This document shows, in pieces, positions 16,893-26,671 of a stretch of DNA of 64,000 bases. A program made the translations under genes and the position numbers. The notes beneath the pieces are model-generated. The model was not told where the DNA came from, did not search any database, and saw nothing but the letters and a program-made list of their open reading frames with translations. This DNA comes from Gemmobacter denitrificans (GTDB taxonomy: Bacteria; Pseudomonadota; Alphaproteobacteria; Rhodobacterales; Rhodobacteraceae): positions 11,049 through 75,048 of the forward strand of contig NZ_JBALHR010000016.1 of assembly GCF_036964905.1 (NCBI RefSeq), given 5' to 3'. Positions within the stretch are counted from its first letter, which is position 1, and every line of letters begins with the position of its first letter.

Positions 16893-18539
16893 TCAGTTGC
16901 CCGCACTTTCCATGCGGCGATGCGCCAGAACCTGCTCCAGCCAACCCAGTTTCATGTCTGGCACCGATGACAGCAGCAGATCGGTATAGTCATCGAAAGG
17001 TGGGCTGAGCACTTCGGTCTTGCTGCCGTAGCGCTGCAGCTTGCCCTTGTACATCACCGCGATCCGGTCGGCGATGGCACGCACCGTCGCCAGATCATGG
17101 GTGATGAAGAGATAGGACACGCCTTCCTGCGCCTGCAGGTTCAGGAGCAGTTTCAGGATGCCGTCGGCCACCAACGGATCCAGCGCCGAGGTCACCTCGT
17201 CGCAGATGATGAGCTTCGGCTTGGCCGCCAGCGACCGGGCGATGCAGACGCGTTGCTTCTGCCCGCCCGACAGTTCTGCCGGGTAGCGGTCGGCATAGCC
17301 CTTGCCCATTTCGATCTGGTCGAGCAATTCCTGCACCCGTTTGCGTTTCGCGTCGCCTTTCAGGCCGAAATAGAATTCAAGCGGGCGGCCGATGATGGTT
17401 TCAACCGTCTGGCGCGGGTTCATTGCCACATCGGCCATCTGGTAGATCATCTGCAATTCGCGCAGGTCTTCCCGCGTGCGCCCGGCCAGATCGGGGCTGA
17501 GCGTGCGTCCGGCAAAGGTGATGCGGCCTTGCGATGCGGGCAATAGCCCGGTGATCACCCGCGCCAGGGTCGATTTGCCCGATCCGCTTTCGCCCACCAC
17601 CGCAAGCGTCTGCCCCGGCGGCAGATCGACCGTCACATTCTGCAGCACGTCGAACTGGGTGCCTCGGTAACGCGCGGTGATGTTCTGCACGCTGAGAACA
17701 GGCGCGACATCGGCTGATTTCTCGACATGCTCGATCGAGCGGATCGCGACCAGCGCCTGTGTATAGGCTTCGCGCGGGGCTTCGATGATCTGTTGGCAGC
17801 TGCCATATTCGACCGTCTTTCCATGGCGCAGCACCATGATGTCATCGGCCACCTGCGCCACGACTGCCAGATCATGGGTGATATAGAGCGCGGCCACCCC
17901 GGTTTCGTGAATTGCCCGCTTGATCGCCGCCAGAACGTCGATCTGCGTGGTCACATCCAGTGCAGTGGTCGGTTCGTCAAAGATCACCAGATCGGGTTTG
18001 GGGCACAGCGCCATCGCCGTCATCACCCGCTGCAACTGCCCGCCAGAGACCTGATGCGGAAAGCGTTTGCCGATGGTTTCGGGATTGGGCAGACCCAATT
18101 GCCGAAACAGATCGACCGCGCGTTTTTCGGCATCGGCCCGCCCCATCATCCCGCGCGACAGGGTGGTTTCGATCACCTGATCCATCAACGGCTTGGCCGG
18201 GTTGAAGCTGGCGGCGGCAGATTGCGCCACATAGGTCACTTCCTTGCCGCGCAGCGCGCGCAGGCCGCGTGCGCCGCCCTTCAGGATGTCGCGCCCGTTC
18301 AGGATGACCTGCCCGCCGGTGATGCGCACGCCCCCCCGGCCATAGGCCATGGACGACAGGCCGATGGTGGATTTGCCGGCGCCACTTTCGCCGATCAGGC
18401 CCAGAACCTTGCCCTTCTGCAAGCTGAGCGAGACACCATGCACCAGTGTGACGGTCTTGGGTGGTTCACCCGGCGGATAGGACGTGGCCTCGATCACCAG
18501 ATCGCGGATGTCAAGAAGCGGGGTCATGTCATCACGCAC
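16893..18539 (-). CDS. Dual ATP-binding protein of a dipeptide-type ABC transporter
   Basis: 548 residues containing two complete ABC ATPases in one chain, equivalent to fused DppD/DppF. Walker A copies are LIGESGAGKST near residue 55 and VVGESGSGKST near 330; signatures are VSGGQLQRV and LSGGQKQRV; Walker B copies are LVIFDEPTTALD and LIICDEVTSALD. The GTG start at 18539 has AGGAGG 5 nt upstream and overlaps the permease stop. It energises import by the two permeases encoded just before it. The substrate class (peptide, opine, or other small cation) cannot be fixed from sequence. Confidence 0.92.
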   Translation of the reverse strand: MRDDMTPLLDIRDLVIEATSYPPGEPPKTVTLVHGVSLSLQKGKVLGLIGESGAGKSTIGLSSMAYGRGGVRITGGQVILNGRDILKGGARGLRALRGKEVTYVAQSAAASFNPAKPLMDQVIETTLSRGMMGRADAEKRAVDLFRQLGLPNPETIGKRFPHQVSGGQLQRVMTAMALCPKPDLVIFDEPTTALDVTTQIDVLAAIKRAIHETGVAALYITHDLAVVAQVADDIMVLRHGKTVEYGSCQQIIEAPREAYTQALVAIRSIEHVEKSADVAPVLSVQNITARYRGTQFDVLQNVTVDLPPGQTLAVVGESGSGKSTLARVITGLLPASQGRITFAGRTLSPDLAGRTREDLRELQMIYQMADVAMNPRQTVETIIGRPLEFYFGLKGDAKRKRVQELLDQIEMGKGYADRYPAELSGGQKQRVCIARSLAAKPKLIICDEVTSALDPLVADGILKLLLNLQAQEGVSYLFITHDLATVRAIADRIAVMYKGKLQRYGSKTEVLSPPFDDYTDLLLSSVPDMKLGWLEQVLAHRRMESAGN

Positions 18540-19350
18540 CGCGGCCTCCTTTCAGGCTGGAGGTGCGGTTCAGCACCCAGTCGGCCACAAGGTTGACCGA
18601 AATGGCAAGCGTGGCGATGGCAAAGGCCGGGATCAGCGCGGCAGGGATACCATAGACGATGCCCTCCTTGTTCTCCTTCACAATCCCGCCCCAATCGGCC
18701 ATCGGCGGTTGCACCCCAAGCCCGAGGAAGGACAGGGTCGAGATGAACAGGACGGCAAAGATGAAACGCAGGCCCATTTCGGCCACCAGCGGCGACAAGG
18801 CGTTGGGCAGGATTTCGCGGAAGATGATCCAGCCCTGCTTTTCCCCCCGGAGCCGGGCAGCCTCCACATAGTCCATCACGGTGATATCGACCGCAACGGC
18901 GCGCGCCAGTCGAAAGACCCGGGTGGCATCCAGCAGGCCCATCACAAGGATCAAGACCGGCAGCGTGACCGGGACCACAGACAGAACCACCAGCGCAGAA
19001 ATCAGCGAGGGGATCGACATCATCAGATCGACCCCGCGCGACAGCAGCTGGTCTATCCAGCCGCCGCGCACCGCCGCCAGAAATCCCAGGATCGACCCAA
19101 GCCCGAAGCTGAGCAAGGTGGCCGCCGTCGCCACGAAGATGGTGGTCTGGCCGCCCCAGATCATCCGGCTGAGCAGATCGCGGCCAATACTGTCGGTGCC
19201 GAGCCAGAACTGGCTTGAGGCCGGTTCCCAGCTGTCGCCGACAATTTCAGCCATGCCATAGGGCGCGATCCAGGGGGCAAACAAGGCAGCCGCAAAATAG
19301 GCGCCGGTGAAGATCAGCCCGATCAGGGCTGCAAGCGGAATACGGGTCAT
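18532..19350 (-). CDS. ABC transporter permease, DppC/OppC type
   Basis: 272-residue inner-membrane permease with about six helices. The EAA-type loop EAARLRGEKQGWIIFREILPNA contacts the ATPase, and LGTDSIGRDLLSRMIWGGQT near the first periplasmic loop is a DppC hallmark. Overlaps both neighbours by 4-8 nt, giving a translationally coupled permease-permease-ATPase block. Confidence 0.92.
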   Translation of the reverse strand: MTRIPLAALIGLIFTGAYFAAALFAPWIAPYGMAEIVGDSWEPASSQFWLGTDSIGRDLLSRMIWGGQTTIFVATAATLLSFGLGSILGFLAAVRGGWIDQLLSRGVDLMMSIPSLISALVVLSVVPVTLPVLILVMGLLDATRVFRLARAVAVDITVMDYVEAARLRGEKQGWIIFREILPNALSPLVAEMGLRFIFAVLFISTLSFLGLGVQPPMADWGGIVKENKEGIVYGIPAALIPAFAIATLAISVNLVADWVLNRTSSLKGGRGA

Positions 19351-20309
19351 TTCGGATGCCTCAGCCGCGGGTTGGCCAGGATCGAGACAATATCGGCCAC
19401 GAGATTGAGTCCGATATAGACGGCGGCAAACACAAGCCCGCAGGCCTGCACCACCGGCACATCACGTTTCGACACATGGTCCACCAGATATTGCCCCATG
19501 CCGGGATAGACAAAGACCACCTCGACCACGACCACACCCACTACAAGATAGGCGAGGTTGATCATCACGACATTCACCACTGGGGCGATGGCATTGGGAA
19601 AGGCATGGCGGGCGATAACGGCAAAGGGTGACAGCCCCTTCAGCTCCGCCGTTTCGACATAGGCCGATTGCATCACGTTCAGGATGGCCGCCCGCGTCAT
19701 CCGCATCATGTGGCCCAGAACCGCCAGCACCAGCACGATGACCGGCAGCCCGATGGCCGTCAGGCGTTCACCAAAGGTCATGCCGTCATAGACCGTCGAG
19801 AGCGAAGGCAGCACCCGGTATTGCACGGCCAGAAAGAAGATGGCGATGTAGCCCAGCAGGAATTCCGGCACCGAAATGGTGGCCAGCGTCACCGCAGAAA
19901 TCGCCTTGTCGGGCCAGCGGTTGCGGTAGCGCACCGAAATCAGACCCAGAAGTATGGCCAGCGGCACGGCGATCACCGCGGCGGTTGCCGCAAGGAACAG
20001 CGTATTCGCCAGACGCCCGCCCAAAGCGGGGGCAATCGGTTGGCTATTGGACAACGCCGTGCCAAGATCGCCCTGCAACACCCCGAAAAGCCAGTTGAAA
20101 TACCGCGTGACGGCGGGCTCGTTCAGACCCAGCTCCTCACGCAGATTGGCCAGCGTTTCAGGCGTTGCCGCCTGCCCCAGAATGGCCTGGGCCACATCAC
20201 CCGGCAGGATCTGAGTGCCCAGAAAGATCAGCACAGACGCCGCCAGCAAGAGAAGGAGGCCCAGCGAAATCCGCTGGGCGACCAGTTTCACGACCGGATG
20301 TAGCGCCAT
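19347..20309 (-). CDS. ABC transporter permease, DppB/OppB type
   Basis: 320-residue permease. The N-terminal helix LLLLAASVLIFLGTQILPGD, the conserved EELGLNEP motif of DppB proteins and the EAA loop ETAELKGLSPFAVIARHAFP are clear. It starts 3 nt after the binding-protein stop and overlaps the second permease by 4 nt. Confidence 0.92.
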   Translation of the reverse strand: MALHPVVKLVAQRISLGLLLLLAASVLIFLGTQILPGDVAQAILGQAATPETLANLREELGLNEPAVTRYFNWLFGVLQGDLGTALSNSQPIAPALGGRLANTLFLAATAAVIAVPLAILLGLISVRYRNRWPDKAISAVTLATISVPEFLLGYIAIFFLAVQYRVLPSLSTVYDGMTFGERLTAIGLPVIVLVLAVLGHMMRMTRAAILNVMQSAYVETAELKGLSPFAVIARHAFPNAIAPVVNVVMINLAYLVVGVVVVEVVFVYPGMGQYLVDHVSKRDVPVVQACGLVFAAVYIGLNLVADIVSILANPRLRHPK

Positions 20310-20312
20310 TGA

Positions 20313-21899
20313 TCAGGCGAACCAGGTCTTGTGGGTCAGGTAGCCGTTCATCTGCTCCAGCTGCGGGTCGTCGATCCAGCCCGCCACCTTGTCGCTGATG
20401 GCGTCGATGAAATCGTTGAACATCGGGCAGATTACCCCGCCCTCTTCCCACAGGATGTTTGCGACCTTGCTGTAGATTTCCTTGCGCTTGGCCGTATCGG
20501 TTTCCGACCGGGCCTGCATGATCAGCGCATCGAAATCGGCATTCTTGAACTTGGTGTCGTTCCAGTCTGCCGTTGACAGATAGGCCGTCGAGTACATCTG
20601 GTCCTGCACCGGACGCCCGCCCCAATAGCTGGCGCAGAAGGGCATCACGTTCCACACATCCGACCAATAGCCGTCATCCGGCACGCGCTTGATTTCCAGC
20701 GGAATGCCCGCCTGCTTGGCCGTGGCCTGGAACAGCGCCGCTGCATCCACCGCACCGGGGAACGCCCCATCGGCCACGATCAGTTCAATCGGGCTGCCAT
20801 CATGGCCAGAGGCCTTGTAATGCTCGGCGGCCTTTTCGATCGAGAATTCGCGCTGCGGCAGGCTTTCATCGAACAGCGGGTAGGATTTGTTGATCGGAAT
20901 ATCATTTCCGACCGACCCGAAGCCATCAAGGATCTTGTCCACCATTTCCTGACGGTTGATCGCGTATTTCAGCGCCAGACGCAGGTCCTTGTTGTCGAAC
21001 GGGGCCTTGTCCACATGCATGATGAAGACGTAATGGCCCGGGCCCGACACGTTCTTGACCACGACACCGGGCGCGCGGGACAGCAGCTTGGCCACCTTGG
21101 GATCGACGCGGTTGATCGCATGGACCTGACCCGATTGCAGCGCGGCGGTGCGGGCGGTGTTGTCGTTGATGACAAGGAATTCGACCCCGTCATAGTGACC
21201 GACGGCCGGATCCCAGTGATCAGCAAACTTTTCAAAGACATAGCGAACGCCGGGTTCCGCCGAAACCACCTTGTAGGGGCCGGTGCCGATCCCGGCATTG
21301 GGGTTATCGACGCCGCCCTTGGGCTGCACCACAAGGTGATAATCGGCCAGCAGATAGGGCAGGTCGGCATTGCCGGTATGCAGGGTCAGCACGACATTGT
21401 CGCCGTCCACCGCGATGTCCTTGATGCCCTGCATGATGCCGAAGGCACCGGATTTCGCATTTTCATCCGACTGACGGCGCAGGCTTGCGGCGGCGTCTTC
21501 GGCGGTCATTTCGGTGCCGTCATGGAACTTCACGCCCTTGCGGATCTTGAAGGTCCAGGTCACGGAATCGGCGCTGCTTTCCACCGCTTCGGCCAGACGC
21601 GGCACGATGGCCTTGTCAGGTCCGACGACGACCAGCGTATCCCCCCATTGACGGTTCACGTTGAAGGCCACTGGACCATCAGCCAGACCCGGGTCCAAAG
21701 CATCGGTGCTTTCACCGCCGCCCAGGCCCAGCTTCAGCACGCCGCCCTTCTTGGGCTCTTCGGCGCGGGCCTGGCCCGGCATCAGCGAGGTGCCAAGCGC
21801 CGCCGCCAGACCAAGCGCAGAGGCCCGGCCCAGAAATGCCCGGCGGTTCATCCGGCTCGCGTCAATCCAGTCCACGAGTTTGGCAAGATCGTCCTTCAT
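20313..21899 (-). CDS. Periplasmic substrate-binding protein of the dipeptide-type ABC transporter (Tat-exported)
   Basis: 528-residue SBP_bac_5 family protein. The N-terminus has a 16-residue lead, then a twin-arginine signal (NRRAFLGRASALGLAAALG) ending near QARA-EE, so it is likely exported folded. Family blocks include WTFKIRKGVKFHDGTEMTAE and NADFDALIMQARSETD. First gene of the transporter operon. A 7-bp inverted repeat at 21938-21961 lies in its leader. The ligand may be a peptide, a quaternary amine or another small organic molecule; neighbouring hydrolases suggest an ester or sulfate conjugate, which is inference. Confidence 0.92.
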   Translation of the reverse strand: MKDDLAKLVDWIDASRMNRRAFLGRASALGLAAALGTSLMPGQARAEEPKKGGVLKLGLGGGESTDALDPGLADGPVAFNVNRQWGDTLVVVGPDKAIVPRLAEAVESSADSVTWTFKIRKGVKFHDGTEMTAEDAAASLRRQSDENAKSGAFGIMQGIKDIAVDGDNVVLTLHTGNADLPYLLADYHLVVQPKGGVDNPNAGIGTGPYKVVSAEPGVRYVFEKFADHWDPAVGHYDGVEFLVINDNTARTAALQSGQVHAINRVDPKVAKLLSRAPGVVVKNVSGPGHYVFIMHVDKAPFDNKDLRLALKYAINRQEMVDKILDGFGSVGNDIPINKSYPLFDESLPQREFSIEKAAEHYKASGHDGSPIELIVADGAFPGAVDAAALFQATAKQAGIPLEIKRVPDDGYWSDVWNVMPFCASYWGGRPVQDQMYSTAYLSTADWNDTKFKNADFDALIMQARSETDTAKRKEIYSKVANILWEEGGVICPMFNDFIDAISDKVAGWIDDPQLEQMNGYLTHKTWFA

Positions 21900-21937
21900 A
21901 TTTCAGCTCCCTGACGGCTTTGTTCTGGTTAGCGCAA

Positions 21938-21961
21938 GCATGGGACCAAGAGGCCCCATGC
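21938..21961. promoter_or_regulatory. Inverted repeat in the leader of the binding-protein gene
   Basis: GCATGGG-N10-CCCATGC about 40-60 nt upstream of the ATG at 21899, between the CocE-type hydrolase stop and the binding-protein gene. It could be an operator or an mRNA hairpin; no regulator can be assigned. Confidence 0.35.
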
Positions 21962-21999
21962 GTAAACGATTATTTTCCGATGCGGATGTCGTTCTTGTG

Positions 22000-23976
22000 T
22001 CACACATGGTCGCGAGGGGTATTGTCAAAAAACTCGCGCGTAAGGACCCGAGTCTCCCCTTCCCATGCCTCCAGCCTGGCGGAATGCACCAGGGCGTCGG
22101 GGGATGATTCGAGCCTTGATACCGCCCGTGTCCGCACCGACCAATCGCCGCGCGACAGGCGCTGTTCGTAGGTGACCTCCACCCGCGCGCTCAGCGGATC
22201 GGCCGGGTTGATGCGCCACACCTCGCGCATCGTTTCGCCCGTTATCAGGCCATGGGTCAGGTTTTCGACATCGCCGCCATCATCTTCCACGATCAGTTCC
22301 CAATCACCGGTCAGCAGGTCCTGCGCGATGCGTCGGGTTGCATGGCTGGGCCGGATCACCCGATGCGCCCAGGGGGCGGCGGTTTCGGGCGGGGGTGGCG
22401 CCCATTCATCGCCAAGGCTGCCACGATGGCGCGGCAGCGTGATCTGACCCGACCGCACCGTCAGCGTCGCCGCCACCGGGGCAGGCCAGACAAAGGGCCA
22501 GTAGGTCGTGGACAGCGCCAACCGCAACCTGTGGCCCGGCGCCAGCCGATAGCCGGTTTCATCCAGATCCAGAACCACCTCGAACGGCTGGCCCACAGGC
22601 ACCGGGCTGGGTTCGGCCATGCTGTCGCGATGACGCAGGTTCAGCATGCCATGGGTGATCCGGGTGGAACTGCCATCGGGGGCCACATCGCACAGCCGGG
22701 CAATCAGATGGGCAAAGGGTTGATCGCAGTCCAGCACAAGGGTCAGCCGGGGGCGACCCAGCAGGTCCATCCCTTCGGGCAGGTCGATGTCTAGGCACAC
22801 CGACATCGCATCTTCGCCCTGCTGATCACCCGGCAATTCGGCATTCAGCCCCATCGGGAAAAACTCGCCCGCATGCAGCCCCAGATGCTGCGGCGTGCAG
22901 ATCTTGCGCCCTGCCAACGGAGCCAGATCATGCGTTTCGGGCGCAACCCGATCGCTGCGCGGCCAATCGGGTTCCACCACCCAATGCCCCTTGCGATGGG
23001 CGGGTGCGGCGGAGACCGGCTGCGAATGCAGCATGTAGGCCCGGTAGCGCGGCCCCTGCGCCACGCCGTTGTCGATGCCTTTCAACCAGCAATCCCACCA
23101 GCGGATTGCCTCTTGCAGAAAACCGATCTGCGGACCGGGCACTGCGGTATGCGGGTATTGGTGGACCCAAGGCCCCATCAGCCCCTGCCCCACGCCCGGA
23201 TGATTGGCCATCACATGGCCCAGCGTGTTCAGGTAATTGTCGGCCCAGCCGCCCAGATTCAGCACCGGAATGGTCATCCGCGACCAGTCTTCGCAGATCG
23301 ACCCGTGCCGCCAATAGCCATCGCGGGACTGGTGCGCGGCCCAGATCGGGGCCAGAAACGGCTGCGCCTCCAGCCGCTTCAGCCAGTCTTCGCGCCAGTC
23401 GGGCCGCAGCACCGGATCGGCAGGGCGCGAACTGAAGGACAGCATCACCGCCCCCCAACCCAGATTTTCGCCCAGCAGGCATCCCCCCTTGAAGTGGATG
23501 TCATCGGCAAACCGATCAGCCGTCGAACAGACCGAAATCACCGCCTTCAGCGCAGGGTGGCCATTGAAGGCGGCCTGCAGGCAATTGAAGCCGCCCCAGC
23601 TTTTGCCCATCATCCCGACAGCGCCGGAACACCAGGGCTGCGCGGCCAGAAATCCGATCACCGACAGCGCGTCATCCATCTCGGCCTGGCTGTATTCGTC
23701 CAACATCAGCCCTTCGCTGTCGCCATTGCCGCGAATATCCACCCGCACACAGGCATAACCCGCCCGCGCCACATAGGGATGCATCAACTCGTCGCGCGGC
23801 AAGGTTCCATCCCGTTTGCGGTAGGGGATGTATTCCAGCACCGCCGGAACCGGCCGCAGCGCTGCATCGGCAGGCATCCAGACCCGGGCCGACAGGCTGA
23901 CACCATCAGGCATCGGGATGCGCAGATCCTCGATCTCGATCAATTCGGGCAGGGTATTGGGTCGGGTCTCGGTCAT
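22000..23976 (-). CDS. CocE/NonD family (X-Pro dipeptidyl-peptidase-like) hydrolase
   Basis: 658 residues from ATG 23976, which follows GGAGG. The N-terminal alpha/beta hydrolase has GMMGKSWGGFNC as the serine nucleophile elbow near residue 130 and RVDIRGNGDSEG typical of CocE proteins. The C-terminal third is the beta-sandwich PepX_C domain (RLTLVLDCDQP, GHRLRLALSTTYWPF). Known members cleave cocaine-like esters, cephalosporin esters or peptides. No signal peptide is visible. It is upstream of the ABC operon on the same strand with a gap of 100 nt, so it may process the imported compound. Confidence 0.88.
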   Translation of the reverse strand: MTETRPNTLPELIEIEDLRIPMPDGVSLSARVWMPADAALRPVPAVLEYIPYRKRDGTLPRDELMHPYVARAGYACVRVDIRGNGDSEGLMLDEYSQAEMDDALSVIGFLAAQPWCSGAVGMMGKSWGGFNCLQAAFNGHPALKAVISVCSTADRFADDIHFKGGCLLGENLGWGAVMLSFSSRPADPVLRPDWREDWLKRLEAQPFLAPIWAAHQSRDGYWRHGSICEDWSRMTIPVLNLGGWADNYLNTLGHVMANHPGVGQGLMGPWVHQYPHTAVPGPQIGFLQEAIRWWDCWLKGIDNGVAQGPRYRAYMLHSQPVSAAPAHRKGHWVVEPDWPRSDRVAPETHDLAPLAGRKICTPQHLGLHAGEFFPMGLNAELPGDQQGEDAMSVCLDIDLPEGMDLLGRPRLTLVLDCDQPFAHLIARLCDVAPDGSSTRITHGMLNLRHRDSMAEPSPVPVGQPFEVVLDLDETGYRLAPGHRLRLALSTTYWPFVWPAPVAATLTVRSGQITLPRHRGSLGDEWAPPPPETAAPWAHRVIRPSHATRRIAQDLLTGDWELIVEDDGGDVENLTHGLITGETMREVWRINPADPLSARVEVTYEQRLSRGDWSVRTRAVSRLESSPDALVHSARLEAWEGETRVLTREFFDNTPRDHV

Positions 23977-24054
23977 CTGGGCCTCCATCTTTTGGCCAAG
24001 CCTAGACCCCATGCCCCGAACGGGATCACACGGGCGCGACGGCGGATGGCGCGA

Positions 24055-24924
24055 TCAGGCCAACTCGCTGCGCAGCCAGTCGAACAGGATCCGATGCGCC
24101 GTGGTTTCCGGCCCCGGTGCCACCACCCAATAGCCGCTGTCGGGGCGCAGCACCTCTGCGCCAAGCGCGACCAAGGCCCCCGAAGCCAGATGCGCGTCGA
24201 TCAGCGGACGCCAACCCAAGGCCACGCCCTGCCCGGCCAGCGCAGCCTGAACCACGAATTCATAGGTGTTCAGCGCCAGTTCCCCCGCCCGCGCCGGACG
24301 GTTCAGCCCCTGCCCGGCAAACCAGCCGGCCCAGGTCAGCCAGCGCCGATCCGTCGGCGCCTCGACATGCAGCAGCGCCGCATCGGCCAACCGGGCCGGG
24401 CTGTCAAACGGCCCCTGCGCCGCCAGATGATCGGGGGCGCAAACCGGAACCACCCGCTCGGGCATCCAGAGCCAGCCTTCAACATCGCCCTGCCGGGCGA
24501 AGCGGATCGCCACTTCGCCCGATCGCGGCGGTCTGCCATCCTGCGCTGCGGTGATCTGGATTTCGATCTCGGGGTGAAGCGCGCGAAACCGGCCCAGCCG
24601 GGGCATCAGCCAGAGGCCCGCAAATCCGAAATCGGTCAGGATGCGCAGATTTGGCGCCCGCGCCATCGCCCGCACTTCGGCCAGCGCGGCATCGATCTGC
24701 GCCAGTGCGGGCAGCAGGCCGCGCAACAAAACCTCGCCTGCCGGGGTGGGGGTGCATCCGCCCCGGCCCCGGATGAACAGGGCCACACCCAGATGATCCT
24801 CGGCGCGGCGCAGCTGATAGCTGATCGCAGGCTGGCTCAGGCCCAAGGCCGCCCCCGCGCGTGTCAGATTGCCCGCCCGGGCGACGGCTTCGATCACCCG
24901 TAGGGCCGATGGATCAAGTTGCAT
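24055..24924 (-). CDS. LysR family regulator, likely of the divergent choline-sulfatase gene
   Basis: 289 residues. The N-terminal winged helix (ALRVIEAVARAGNLTRAGAA, LSQPAISYQLRRAEDHLGVA) is typical of LysR proteins; the GcvA-like effector domain follows (AIRFARQGDVEGW, NTYEFVVQAALAGQGVALGW). It is divergent from the sulfatase at 25017 with 92 nt between. A LysR gene next to betC is the arrangement known for choline-sulfate utilisation regulators. A small repeat ATGC-AAA-GCAT at 24936-24946 lies in the shared promoter region. Confidence 0.88.
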   Translation of the reverse strand: MQLDPSALRVIEAVARAGNLTRAGAALGLSQPAISYQLRRAEDHLGVALFIRGRGGCTPTPAGEVLLRGLLPALAQIDAALAEVRAMARAPNLRILTDFGFAGLWLMPRLGRFRALHPEIEIQITAAQDGRPPRSGEVAIRFARQGDVEGWLWMPERVVPVCAPDHLAAQGPFDSPARLADAALLHVEAPTDRRWLTWAGWFAGQGLNRPARAGELALNTYEFVVQAALAGQGVALGWRPLIDAHLASGALVALGAEVLRPDSGYWVVAPGPETTAHRILFDWLRSELA

Positions 24925-25016
24925 CCAAAATCCTTATGCAAAGCATCGAAATTCCGCCCCTTTTCACAGCACAGCATATGGGTTTCTAATAGCGCATTGT
25001 TTCACAGGCGCGCCAG

Positions 25017-26525
25017 ATGACCCAAAAGCCCAATATCCTGATCCTGATGGTGGACCAATTGACCGGGACGCTGTTCCCGGATGGCCCTGCCGATTGGCTG
25101 CATGCGCCCAACCTCAAGAAGCTGGCCGCGCGTTCGGTACGTTTTGCCAATGCCTATACCGCCTCGCCGCTTTGCGCACCGGCGCGGGCCAGTTTCATGT
25201 CTGGCCAATTGCCGCGCCGGACGCGGGTTTATGACAACGCAGCCGAATTTACCTCGGACATTCCAACCTTCGCCCATCACCTGCGCCGCGCCGGGTATCA
25301 GACCGCGCTGTCGGGCAAGATGCATTTCGTCGGCCCCGATCAGCTGCACGGGTTCGAACAGCGCCTGACCACCGACATCTACCCCGCCGACTTCGGCTGG
25401 ACCCCGGATTACCGCAAGCCGGGCGAGCGGATCGACTGGTGGTATCACAATCTGGGCAGCGTCACTGGCGCGGGCGTGGCCGAGATCACAAACCAGTTGG
25501 AATATGACGACGACGTGTGCTTTCAGGCGGTGCAGAAAATCTACGACCTGTCGCGCGGGCTGGATGCCCGGCCATGGGCACTGTGTGCCAGCTTCACCCA
25601 TCCGCATGATCCCTTCGTCGCGCGGCGCAAATACTGGGATCTGTACAACGATTGTGCCCATCTCGATGCGCCCGAGGCCATCCCTTATGAGGAAATGGAC
25701 CCCCATTCGCAGCGCCTGATGGATGCCTGCGACTGGCGCAGCCTTGAGGTCACCGCTGAACACATCCGCCGCGCGCGTCAGGGCTATTTCGCAAATATCT
25801 CTTACGTCGATAACAAGATCGGCGAAATTCTGGCCGCGCTGGAGGCCAGCCGCCAAGAGGCGATCATCTTCTTCGTCTCCGACCATGGCGAAATGCTGGG
25901 GCGGCGCGGGCTGTGGTTCAAGATGAACTTCTTTGAAGGCTCGGCCCGCGTGCCGCTGATGGTGGCGGCGCCCGGCCTTGAACCCGGCCGGATCGAAACC
26001 CCGGTTTGCACCATCGACGTGACACCGACGCTGTGTGACCTTGCAGGCATTTCGATGGATGAGGTGATGCCATGGACCGATGGCGAAAGCCTTGTGCCGC
26101 TGGCCAAGGGGTTTGACCGCACAAGCCCCGTCGCGATGGAATATGCGGCAGAGGGTAGCATAACCCCCTTGGTCGCCTTGCGGCAGGGTCGGTGGAAATA
26201 CACCCGCTGCATGGCCGACCCCGAGCAGCTTTTCGATCTGGAGATGGACCCCGAGGAACGGGTGAACCTCGCCACCGATCCCGCCCATGCCGAGACTTTG
26301 GCCCATTTCCGGGCCATGGCGGATGCACGTTGGGATCTGGCGCGCTACGATTCAGAAGTACGCGAAAGTCAGGCCCGCCGCTGGGTGGTCTATGAGGCGC
26401 TGCGCAATGGCAGCTATTTCCCTTGGGATTACCAGCCGCTGCGCGCCGCCTCCGAACGCTATATGCGCAACCACATGGACCTGAACGTGCTGGAAGAAAG
26501 CAAACGCTTCCCGCGCGGGGAATAG
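25017..26525 (+). CDS. betC: Choline-sulfatase-like type I sulfatase
   Basis: 502-residue sulfatase. The CxPxR maturation motif (PLCAPARASFMSG, Cys near residue 53) would be converted to formylglycine. Metal ligands occur in LILMVDQ and FVSDHGEMLGRRG; FYANISYVD-like FANISYVDNKIGE is also typical. The C-terminal DUF-type tail characteristic of BetC (ARRWVVYEALRNGSYFPWDYQP) supports choline sulfate as substrate, yielding choline for betaine synthesis. No signal peptide, consistent with cytoplasmic BetC. Divergent from a LysR gene. No betA/betB in the window. Confidence 0.85.
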   Translation: MTQKPNILILMVDQLTGTLFPDGPADWLHAPNLKKLAARSVRFANAYTASPLCAPARASFMSGQLPRRTRVYDNAAEFTSDIPTFAHHLRRAGYQTALSGKMHFVGPDQLHGFEQRLTTDIYPADFGWTPDYRKPGERIDWWYHNLGSVTGAGVAEITNQLEYDDDVCFQAVQKIYDLSRGLDARPWALCASFTHPHDPFVARRKYWDLYNDCAHLDAPEAIPYEEMDPHSQRLMDACDWRSLEVTAEHIRRARQGYFANISYVDNKIGEILAALEASRQEAIIFFVSDHGEMLGRRGLWFKMNFFEGSARVPLMVAAPGLEPGRIETPVCTIDVTPTLCDLAGISMDEVMPWTDGESLVPLAKGFDRTSPVAMEYAAEGSITPLVALRQGRWKYTRCMADPEQLFDLEMDPEERVNLATDPAHAETLAHFRAMADARWDLARYDSEVRESQARRWVVYEALRNGSYFPWDYQPLRAASERYMRNHMDLNVLEESKRFPRGE

Positions 26526-26583
26526 ATGCGGTCGGCGGCTGCAACGCGGATCTCTCGGCCCCCTCACATCGCCCCATGAGAAA

Positions 26584-26658
26584 GGCCCGGCACTTGCGCA
26601 CCGGGCCCGCATTCCGTGGCAACGCCTTTGACGGGGGTTCGATGCCCCCGGCAAAGGC
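26584..26658. terminator. Convergent terminator region between betC-like gene and metK
   Basis: Two hairpins lie between the convergent stops. The first is GGCCCGG-N10-CCGGGCC (26584-26607). The second is longer, GCCTTTG-A-CGGGGG / CCCCCG-G-CAAAGGC with a 7-nt loop (26624-26658). Neither has a long T-run; the second is followed on the plus strand by GTTTCTG. Together they probably stop both transcripts. Confidence 0.55.
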
Positions 26659-26671
26659 CCCCCGTTTCTGA

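Noticed and set aside
22873..24903. Plus-strand open frame opposite the CocE hydrolase and LysR genes
   Set aside because: Antisense shadow without motifs.
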